Source of the DNA: an uncultured Methylococcaceae bacterium
GTDB lineage: Bacteria; Pseudomonadota; Gammaproteobacteria; Methylococcales; Methylomonadaceae
DNA length: 5,321 nt
NCBI GenBank assembly: GCA_913009515.1
Contig: CAJVYO010000128.1
Location: forward strand, 1 to 5,321
Direction: 5' to 3'
A model generated the notes under the pieces. The model was not told where the DNA came from. It saw nothing but the letters and a program-made list of their open reading frames with translations, and did no database searches. Positions 1-4,675 of this stretch are shown here, piece after piece (within the stretch, counting starts at the first letter, position 1; every line of letters begins with the position of its first letter). Position numbers and translations under genes: made by a program.

Positions 1-1
1 A

Positions 2-1075
2 CTCGAAGTTGGTGTGTCAGCGAGTGGCAGTATTGCCGTTATTGTTAGTGGCAGTGTGCTGGATAATGACACTGCTCTGGAAGTGGGTGATTTGCTGAGT
101 GCATCATTGGAATCTGAACCGGTTTCCGGTGGCACGGTATCCATGAATACGCTAGGTAATTTCTCTTATATACCGAGCGTGGGCCAGACTGCCTTAACCG
201 ACAGTTTCACCTATCGCGTATCTGATGGTGAAAATTCTGCTATTGGCACTGTGAATATAAATATTACCGAACGAATCTGGTATGTCGATAACCGAAGCTT
301 GAGTGGTTTCGGTACATCTGATGAGCCTCTTGCAACGCTTGCAGAAACAGAACTGTTGGTTGCAGATGGCGACACTATTTATGTCGCATCGGGTGATGCG
401 ACAACGCTTGGACTTACCGATGGACTGAGCTTATCTGTGCCGAATGTTAGTTTAATTGGGGAAGGTAAGGCTCTGGTTATGGGTAGCACAACTCTGGCGA
501 GTGCTGGCACGGCTCCAAGCATTAGTAATGCTAGTTGTTCAGGTATCACGCTAAATGCCGCAGACAATACCCTAATCGAAGGCATCAACATAGATAGCGT
601 GTCAGGCGACGGTATCGTAATAAATGACTCAACTGGAGTTGTGATCAATGCCTTAACCATTTCAAACTCTGGTGAAAGCGCCATTCAAGGCTCTGGAGCA
701 GATGTTGAGCTTTTTCTCAATGATGTCATCATTGATACCGTTGATGTGACAGACCCAGGCGTTTCTGATGATGCAATTTTTATTGCCGTGGCAACGGCAC
801 AAGGACGTTTACTTATTTTTGAAGCCGATGCTTTACCGATATTATCGAAAGGCAAAGGTAATAAACTGATTCAATTACTCAATACTACCGAGCCCGACAA
901 AGTAGTTGCGTTTACTAGCTTAAAAGCCGGTGAAATGCTAAAAATAAGCTCAGGGCAACGCCACTTAACCTTAAAATCAGCCGATATTGAAAGCTACCGT
1001 AATGTAAGAGCTAAACGCGGGCAAAGTTTACCGCGTGGCTTTCAGCGTGTTGATGCCTTAAGTATCAAAGACTAA
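2..1075 (+). CDS. Chimeric open frame: cadherin-like/beta-helix surface protein fragment joined in frame to the ParC C-terminus (5' partial)
   Basis: The reading frame is open from base 2, so the GTG at 14 is not a convincing start and the gene probably begins outside the window. Numbering from that GTG, residues 1-84 resemble a bacterial cadherin/VCBS-like Ig-fold, with a VLDNDT motif near 15-20, a GxFSYxP-like strand at 48-54 and DSFTYRVSDG at 63-72. Residues 88-240 begin with an IWYVDN strand and show spaced short strands such as GDTIYVASGD and SLIGEGKAL, typical of a pectate-lyase-like right-handed beta-helix. Such domains belong to large secreted adhesins. From about residue 251 the protein is unmistakably the end of topoisomerase IV subunit A: GRLLIF, LSKGKGNK (277-284) and RGFQRVDALSI near the end. 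A topoisomerase tail has no plausible role on a secreted adhesin, so I read this as a join of two unrelated genes, by misassembly or rearrangement. The stop overlaps the convergent ruvB stop by 4 bp. Confidence 0.8.
   Translation, partial: LEVGVSASGSIAVIVSGSVLDNDTALEVGDLLSASLESEPVSGGTVSMNTLGNFSYIPSVGQTALTDSFTYRVSDGENSAIGTVNINITERIWYVDNRSLSGFGTSDEPLATLAETELLVADGDTIYVASGDATTLGLTDGLSLSVPNVSLIGEGKALVMGSTTLASAGTAPSISNASCSGITLNAADNTLIEGINIDSVSGDGIVINDSTGVVINALTISNSGESAIQGSGADVELFLNDVIIDTVDVTDPGVSDDAIFIAVATAQGRLLIFEADALPILSKGKGNKLIQLLNTTEPDKVVAFTSLKAGEMLKISSGQRHLTLKSADIESYRNVRAKRGQSLPRGFQRVDALSIKD
734..775 (+). other. Chimera junction between adhesin-like and parC sequence
   Basis: Recognisable beta-helix sequence (ELFLNDVIIDTV) ends near base 742 and recognisable ParC sequence (IAVATAQGRLLIF) starts near 776. 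The ~10 residues between (DVTDPGVSDDA) cannot be assigned to either side. The stretch is rich in short GAT/TGATG repeats, which could supply microhomology, but no long direct or inverted repeat and no insertion-sequence end is visible. The frame is kept across the join. Confidence 0.6.
764..1075 (+). pseudogene. parC: 3' fragment of parC (topoisomerase IV subunit A, last beta-pinwheel blade region)
   Basis: About 103 codons match the extreme C-terminus of ParC, the DNA-wrapping beta-pinwheel domain of the enzyme that decatenates daughter chromosomes. The visible landmarks are IAVATAQGRLLIF, the SKGKGNK motif that E. coli ParC also carries, a basic RHLTLKSADI strand, and the terminal block (residues 331-351 of the parent frame) with RG..LPRGFQRVDAL, comparable to the RG..L.RG.QR.D.. 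ending of E. coli ParC. The catalytic tyrosine domain and most of the C-terminal domain are absent. Nine of 13 leucines here use TTA. The stop codon and a downstream intrinsic terminator are intact, so this 3' end probably sits in its native place beside ruvB and the sequence to its left is the intruder. If the join is an assembly error, the real locus holds a complete parC. The exact left limit is uncertain by about 30 bases. Confidence 0.75.
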
Positions 1076-2118
1076 TCACTTTCAGAAAATAAATCACTAT
1101 TTTCTGTGACTTTCCTATCAGGTATTTGCAAATCAAAATGCTGATAGGTTTTTTCAGTCACCACTCGCCCACGCGGGGTACGCATAATAAAACCTTGTTG
1201 AATCAAATACGGCTCCAAGACATCTTCAATAGTGCCGCGTTCTTCACTAATCGCAGCCGCCAAGGTATCTAAACCAACAGGACCACCTGAAAAATGCTCT
1301 ATCATGGTTTTTAATAAACGTCGGTCTAAACTATCAAAGCCACAGGCATCGATTTTCAACATCAATAAGGCTTGTTCCGCACTTGCTTTATGAATTTTCC
1401 CATCACCTTTTACTTCCGCATAATCGCGTACACGGCGTAATAAACGATTCGCAATTCGAGGAGTGCCACGTGAACGCAGTGCAATTTCCTCCGCGCCATC
1501 ATTATCAATATATAAGCCTAACATTTTCGCGGAACGGCTCACAATTTGCGTTAATTCAGCCACTGAGTAAAATTCTAAACGCTGAATAATACCAAATCTA
1601 TCCCGCAACGGTGAGGTTAATAAACCCGCTCGTGTCGTTGCCCCTACCAACGTAAATGGCGGCAAATCTAATTTAATCGAACGTGCCGCAGGGCCTTCAC
1701 CAATCATAATATCAATTTGGTAATCTTCCATTGCAGGATAAAGCATTTCTTCAACCACTGGACTCAGACGATGAATTTCATCAATAAATAATACATCATG
1801 AGCTTCAAGGTTGGTTAATATTGCGGCTAAATCACCCGCTTTATCCAATACTGGCCCTGATGTTTGCCTTAAATTAACCTGCATTTCATTAGCAATAATA
1901 TTCGCCAAGGTGGTTTTTCCTAAACCCGGTGGTCCAAAAATTAACACATGGTCTAAAGCCTCTTTGCGCGTAATAGAGGCTTTAATAAAAATCTCCATCT
2001 GCTCGCATAACTCTTGCTGACCAATGTAATCTTGCAAGCTTTTAGGACGAATGGCTCTATCTTGCCCTTCTTCATCACGTTGTCCTGCGGCACTGATAAT
2101 CCGATCGGTTTCAATCAC
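1072..2118 (-). CDS. ruvB: RuvB, Holliday junction branch migration ATPase
   Basis: RuvB is the AAA+ motor that, as hexameric rings bound to RuvA on a Holliday junction, pumps DNA to drive branch migration during recombination and fork repair in the cytoplasm. The 348-residue product has the family's usual length and all expected motifs: Walker A GPPGLGKT at 62-69, Walker B LFIDE ending at 114, sensor 1 GATTR at 159-163, the arginine finger in LRDRF (R174), sensor 2 in GTPRIANRLLRR (218-229), and a C-terminal winged helix with QGFIMRTPRGR (308-318) that contacts DNA. The start is GTG, and its G is shared with the ruvA TAG stop (TAGTG), so the genes overlap by one base and are probably translationally coupled. 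An AAGGA Shine-Dalgarno sits 8 nt upstream. The 3' end overlaps the convergent parC tail by 4 bp. The ybgC-tol genes that often lie near ruvB in gammaproteobacteria are not next to it here. Confidence 0.98.
   Translation of the reverse strand: MIETDRIISAAGQRDEEGQDRAIRPKSLQDYIGQQELCEQMEIFIKASITRKEALDHVLIFGPPGLGKTTLANIIANEMQVNLRQTSGPVLDKAGDLAAILTNLEAHDVLFIDEIHRLSPVVEEMLYPAMEDYQIDIMIGEGPAARSIKLDLPPFTLVGATTRAGLLTSPLRDRFGIIQRLEFYSVAELTQIVSRSAKMLGLYIDNDGAEEIALRSRGTPRIANRLLRRVRDYAEVKGDGKIHKASAEQALLMLKIDACGFDSLDRRLLKTMIEHFSGGPVGLDTLAAAISEERGTIEDVLEPYLIQQGFIMRTPRGRVVTEKTYQHFDLQIPDRKVTENSDLFSESD
1083..1106. repeat. 9-bp inverted repeat at the parC/ruvB convergent ends
   Basis: CAGAAAATA (1083-1091) and TATTTTCTG (1098-1106) are perfect complements around a 6-nt loop. 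The repeat lies just past the parC-tail stop and inside the last codons of ruvB. The stem is AT-rich and no T-run follows directly on either strand, so it is at best a weak bidirectional terminator or a 3'-end stabilising hairpin. It could also be a chance product of the ruvB coding sequence. Confidence 0.4.
1114..1154 (+). terminator. Rho-independent terminator for the + strand parC tail
   Basis: CCTATCAG (1114-1121) pairs perfectly with CTGATAGG (1141-1148) across a 19-nt loop and is followed immediately by six T residues (1149-1154). This is the layout of an intrinsic terminator reading rightward. It starts about 40 bases after the parC-tail stop. It lies wholly within the ruvB coding sequence (RuvB residues ~322-335), so the same bases serve as ruvB codons and as an opposite-strand terminator. 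The loop is long for the class, which lowers confidence. Confidence 0.55.
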
Positions 2119-2726
2119 TACGATTTTCCTTGCAATGCCAACCGAATAATATCTTCACAACTTTTATCTTCTTGAGGAATATTTTGCACCATTTTTCGTG
2201 CTTCCGTGGCTTTATAACCTAATGCACATAAGCCACTAATCGCTTCTTGTTTTGCAAAACGATTCGCCTTGCTGGTTTTTACGCTATGGGGCGATGCGGC
2301 AGCTTCCTCTGGAAAAAATTCCCGTTCAGGTAATTTATCTCGCATTTCAATAATTAAGCGTTCTGCGGTTTTTTTACCCACCCCCGGTAAACGCACTAAC
2401 GCGGTAACATCATTATCATTAATGCAACGATGAAATTCATCTGCTGTTTGCTCCGATAAAATAACCAATGCCATTTTAGCCCCCACTCCATTAACCTTAA
2501 TCAATAAACGAAACATCGCCCGTTCCGCTTCATTCACAAAAGCAAATAAGCTACGCGAATCTTCACGCACACTGTAATGGGTTTGCAACTGCACTTCTTC
2601 ACCCTCATCAGGCAAACTAACAAACGTACTCGTGGTTGCTAATAATTCATAACCTACACCATTAACATCTAACACTAATAATGGCGGTACTTTTGTGACC
2701 ACTTTGCCACGTAAAAAACTAATCAT
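2118..2726 (-). CDS. ruvA: RuvA, Holliday junction recognition subunit
   Basis: RuvA tetramers bind the four-way junction, hold it open and square-planar, and load RuvB rings on opposite arms. The product is 202 residues, one fewer than E. coli RuvA. Domain I is the N-terminal OB-fold (MISFLRGKV to about residue 62) and carries the acidic pin residues E55 and D56, at the same positions as in E. coli, which help separate strands at the crossover. Domain II has two helix-hairpin-helix motifs, VNGVGAKMAL (78-87) and LPGVGKKTAERL (113-124). A flexible linker (~135-155) leads to domain III (~156-202), which contacts RuvB and contains ALGYKATEA. The ATG overlaps the ruvC stop as ATGA (4-nt overlap), and a strong AAGGAG lies 7 nt upstream. 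The stop shares a base with the ruvB GTG. Nothing suggests damage or transfer. Confidence 0.98.
   Translation of the reverse strand: MISFLRGKVVTKVPPLLVLDVNGVGYELLATTSTFVSLPDEGEEVQLQTHYSVREDSRSLFAFVNEAERAMFRLLIKVNGVGAKMALVILSEQTADEFHRCINDNDVTALVRLPGVGKKTAERLIIEMRDKLPEREFFPEEAAASPHSVKTSKANRFAKQEAISGLCALGYKATEARKMVQNIPQEDKSCEDIIRLALQGKS
2127..2131 (-). promoter_or_regulatory. Ribosome binding site of ruvB
   Basis: AAGGA on the minus strand lies 8 nt before the GTG start of ruvB, inside the last ruvA codons. It supports the non-ATG start that gives the one-base TAGTG overlap. Confidence 0.7.
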
Positions 2727-3220
2727 GCTGTGACTCCTTGTATACGTTTTGCTGTTTGCTGAAAATGGCTATGACAAAGACTAATCGCGAGTGCATCACT
2801 GGCATCAATTTGTATTTCACCGACAATACTTAATAATAATTTAACCATATGTTGTACTTGCTGCTTATCCGCTGAACCTTTACCGACAACCGCCTGCTTA
2901 ATCTGTCTTGCTGCATATTCATAAACAGGCACGTCCGATACTTGTACTGCACAAATCGCCGCACCACGTGCTTGACCTAATTTTAAGGCTGAATCGGCAT
3001 TTTTATGCATAAACACCTGCTCAATCGCCATTTCATCAGGTTTATATTCTTCCATCAATTCACTAATCCCTGTAAAAATTTGCTTCAAGCGAGCAGGGAA
3101 ATAATCGCCCTTAATACGCAAACAGCCACTGGTAATATAATGATAACCGGTTGCGGTTTCCTCTATCACCCCAAAACCTGTCAACCTTGAACCCGGGTCA
3201 ATACCTAATATCCGCGCCAC
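2723..3220 (-). CDS. ruvC: RuvC, Holliday junction resolvase
   Basis: RuvC is the dimeric, metal-dependent endonuclease with an RNase H fold that nicks two opposing strands of a Holliday junction and completes recombination after RuvAB migration. At 165 residues the protein is slightly shorter than the ~173 of E. coli RuvC, the difference being at the C-terminal tail. The four metal-binding acids are present: D8 in ILGIDPGSR, E67 in AIEQVF, and D139 and D142 in IDASDAL (numbered with Met1). The aromatic F70, equivalent to the base-stacking Phe of E. coli, and the NADSALKLGQARG stretch (74-86) are conserved. The start is GTG, one base after the yebC TAA. No in-frame ATG is nearby, and no clear Shine-Dalgarno precedes it, so translation probably depends on ribosomes finishing yebC. 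The stop overlaps the ruvA start. Confidence 0.98.
   Translation of the reverse strand: MARILGIDPGSRLTGFGVIEETATGYHYITSGCLRIKGDYFPARLKQIFTGISELMEEYKPDEMAIEQVFMHKNADSALKLGQARGAAICAVQVSDVPVYEYAARQIKQAVVGKGSADKQQVQHMVKLLLSIVGEIQIDASDALAISLCHSHFQQTAKRIQGVTA
2734..2739 (-). promoter_or_regulatory. Ribosome binding site of ruvA
   Basis: AAGGAG on the minus strand sits 7 nt before the ruvA ATG and within the last codons of ruvC. It is the best Shine-Dalgarno match in the window and fixes the ruvA start at the ATGA overlap. Confidence 0.85.
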
Positions 3221-3221
3221 A

Positions 3222-3974
3222 TTAAACGTCAGCTAACTGCTCTAAAATTTCTTCGCTAATCTCCGCATTAGTATAAACACTTTGCACATCATCTAAATCT
3301 TCTAACACATCAACTAAGCGTAATACTTTTTCAGCGTCATCAAGATTTAAGGCGGTCAATAAATCTGCTTGACGAGTGACTTCGCCGTTTTCAGGTTCAA
3401 AGCCAGCGGCAATCAAGCCTTCTTTTACGGTTAAATAATCTTCATAAGGGGTCATGACATCGATTGAACCATCATCATGCGTGACCACATCATCAGCACC
3501 GGCTTCTAACGCCGCATCCATTAAAGTATCTTCATCAACACCTGCTGCATAACTGATAATCCCTACTTTTTGGAACATATACGAAACTGAACCATCGGTG
3601 CCTAAATTTCCGCCGGCTTTGGTAAAGGCATGACGCACTTCGGCAACGGTGCGATTACGATTATCGGTTAAGCAATCCACTAAAACAGCAATCCCTGCTG
3701 AACCATAGCCCTCATAAATAACCTCTTCATAATTCACGCCATCCATCGTGCCTGTAGCTTTTTTGATGGTGTTATCAATGGTATCACGACGCATATTACC
3801 GCCAAGTGCTTTATCGATAGCCGTGCGTAAACTCGGATTATTGGCAACATCACCACCGCCATTTTTTGCGGCAACCGTAATTTCACGAATAAATTTAGTA
3901 AATAATTTTCCGCGTTTTGCATCTTGCCCGGCTTTACGGTGCTTAATATTTGCCCATTTACTATGTCCCGCCAT
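3222..3974 (-). CDS. yebC: YebC/TACO1-family translation or regulatory factor
   Basis: The 250-residue cytoplasmic protein has the usual family length and signature blocks: MAGHSKWANIKHRK at 1-14, YEGYGSAGIAVLVD (87-100) leading to NRNRT (105-109), GGNLGTDGSVSYMF at 121-134, and LEDLDDVQSVYTN at 224-236. Family members were first described as DNA-binding transcriptional regulators (for example PmpR). More recent work on bacterial and mitochondrial (TACO1) members points to relief of ribosome stalling at proline-rich stretches. Which role applies here cannot be read from the sequence. It is the first gene of the yebC-ruvC-ruvA-ruvB run, an arrangement common in gammaproteobacteria, and its TAA lies one base before the ruvC GTG. 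The ATG is supported by the conserved MAGHSKW N-terminus and an AGAGGA ribosome site. aspS or nudB genes, often upstream in enterics, are absent, so yebC appears to have its own promoter. Confidence 0.97.
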   Translation of the reverse strand: MAGHSKWANIKHRKAGQDAKRGKLFTKFIREITVAAKNGGGDVANNPSLRTAIDKALGGNMRRDTIDNTIKKATGTMDGVNYEEVIYEGYGSAGIAVLVDCLTDNRNRTVAEVRHAFTKAGGNLGTDGSVSYMFQKVGIISYAAGVDEDTLMDAALEAGADDVVTHDDGSIDVMTPYEDYLTVKEGLIAAGFEPENGEVTRQADLLTALNLDDAEKVLRLVDVLEDLDDVQSVYTNAEISEEILEQLADV

Positions 3975-3978
3975 ACTA

Positions 3979-3984
3979 TCCTCT
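3979..3984 (-). promoter_or_regulatory. Ribosome binding site of yebC
   Basis: AGAGGA on the minus strand lies 4 nt before the yebC ATG, slightly close but with a good GAGG core. It agrees with the start given by the conserved N-terminus. Confidence 0.6.
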
Positions 3985-4015
3985 GAAAAATAAAATTAAA
4001 CATTCACGATTGCAT

Positions 4016-4044
4016 TTTATGAACAACAAAACTAACTATATCAA
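4016..4044 (-). promoter_or_regulatory. Candidate sigma70-type promoter for the yebC-ruvCAB operon
   Basis: On the minus strand, TTGATA (4044-4039; five of six to the -35 consensus) is separated by 17 nt from CATAAA (4021-4016; four of six to the -10 consensus). It would place transcription start near 4009, about 35 nt ahead of the yebC ATG. AT-rich sequence just upstream (4055-4070) could serve as an UP element. The whole region is AT-rich, so other -10-like hexamers exist. No LexA-type CTG-N10-CAG box was seen near it, so SOS control of this operon is not indicated. Confidence 0.45.
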
Positions 4045-4117
4045 TCTAGTACAGTTAATTTTAATTAAATAACGCTATCTTTATACGCTAAGTTCACTTA
4101 ATTACACATCTTATTAG

Positions 4118-4142
4118 GCTGCAAATTTTAACATTTTGCAGC
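4118..4142. repeat. 8-bp inverted repeat in the divergent intergenic region
   Basis: GCTGCAAA (4118-4125) and TTTGCAGC (4135-4142) are perfect complements with a 9-nt AT-rich spacer. The repeat sits between the two outward-facing candidate promoters, about 19 bases ahead of the -35 of the rightward one. That is a plausible place for a regulator operator. A terminator is less likely because no T-run follows on either strand and both flanking genes point away. No regulator can be named. Confidence 0.45.
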
Positions 4143-4160
4143 TATCACCGCCCACCATAA

Positions 4161-4189
4161 TTGGTCATTTAGCCGCATTCGCGTAAAAT
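4161..4189 (+). promoter_or_regulatory. Candidate promoter for the lipoprotein-DUF2760 pair
   Basis: TTGGTC (4161-4166) and TAAAAT (4184-4189; five of six to the -10 consensus) are 17 nt apart. The -35 is weak, with only TTG matching. The predicted start near 4196 gives a leader of about 36 nt. The weak -35 next to an inverted repeat could mean an activator is needed, which is inference. Confidence 0.4.
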
Positions 4190-4231
4190 TAAAGATTCAC
4201 AATCATGTTTCCTATTCAGATATAAAAAGTT

Positions 4232-4672
4232 ATGAAAAGAACGCTATTACTCATTATGTGTAGCCTTTGGTTGCAAGCATGCAGTACCGAGAAGAACGGC
4301 TCCATTCAAGAAGAAACTGCTGAGTTAAAAAATAAAACAACCCCTTCCCCTGAAAAAAAATGGGATGGTACCACGCTTTCTACAGCCACTATTCAGAAAA
4401 TACAACAAAATAAATATACTTATAAGCAATGTATTTATAAAGAAGCCCAAAAACAAGGCTATCGCAAAATTGATGCCCGCGTTGCAACTGATGCGGTGAT
4501 TAAACAATGTGAAGCCGAATTAAGCACCATTCGTACTATCTTTAAAAACGAAGGCGTACCCGATATTATTATTGACCGTTTCCTCAAAAAAACACGCGTC
4601 AGCTTAACCCGTCAAATACTTAAATCTCTTATGTTTGCACAAGCCGCACGTCAAGCCGGTGCAACACAATAA
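4232..4672 (+). CDS. Small predicted outer-membrane lipoprotein, function unknown
   Basis: I do not recognise a named family. The 146-residue product begins with a lipoprotein signal: basic MKR, a hydrophobic core, and the lipobox LQAC with the lipidated cysteine at 17. Serine at the following position favours sorting to the outer membrane. Residues 18-45 are polar and low-complexity, a likely flexible tether. Residues 50-146 look mostly alpha-helical and rich in Lys/Arg, with two further cysteines at 67 (YKQCIYKE) and 93 (IKQCEAEL) whose spacing would allow a periplasmic disulfide. The C-terminal helix contains LTRQILKSLMFAQAARQ. No enzymatic motif is visible. There is no clear Shine-Dalgarno before the ATG, but the signal peptide fixes the start. 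The stop lies 3 nt before the DUF2760 gene, so the two are probably co-transcribed. TTA/AAA-rich codons match the neighbouring genes. Confidence 0.85.
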   Translation: MKRTLLLIMCSLWLQACSTEKNGSIQEETAELKNKTTPSPEKKWDGTTLSTATIQKIQQNKYTYKQCIYKEAQKQGYRKIDARVATDAVIKQCEAELSTIRTIFKNEGVPDIIIDRFLKKTRVSLTRQILKSLMFAQAARQAGATQ

Positions 4673-4675
4673 ACT

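Noticed and set aside
379..684. 101-codon open frame on the minus strand
   Set aside because: It lies wholly antisense to the beta-helix part of the + strand frame, has no ribosome site or recognisable domain, and reads as a compositional shadow.
1015..1036. ACGCGG/CCGCGT inverted repeat that might terminate the ruv operon
   Set aside because: The stem is only 6 bp, no T-run follows on the minus strand, and it falls in conserved ParC codons.
2..1075. Possibility that the adhesin-ParC frame is a real new domain architecture such as a secreted toxin
   Set aside because: The ParC portion is an ordinary terminal pinwheel fragment with its native-looking stop and terminator, and codon usage changes at the join. 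A chimera explains this better, although reads are needed to settle it.
1383..1589. Short + strand frames inside ruvB and ruvC (also 1811-2020 and 3005-3190)
   Set aside because: Each is antisense to a full-length conserved gene and has no independent support.
3734..4003. 89-codon minus-strand frame overlapping the yebC 5' end
   Set aside because: It is out of frame with the clearly conserved yebC start and shows no family resemblance.
3975..4231. tRNA, small RNA or CRISPR in the divergent intergenic region
   Set aside because: No cloverleaf, no CCA-ended acceptor stem and no spaced direct repeats were seen. The region is explained by two candidate promoters and one dyad.
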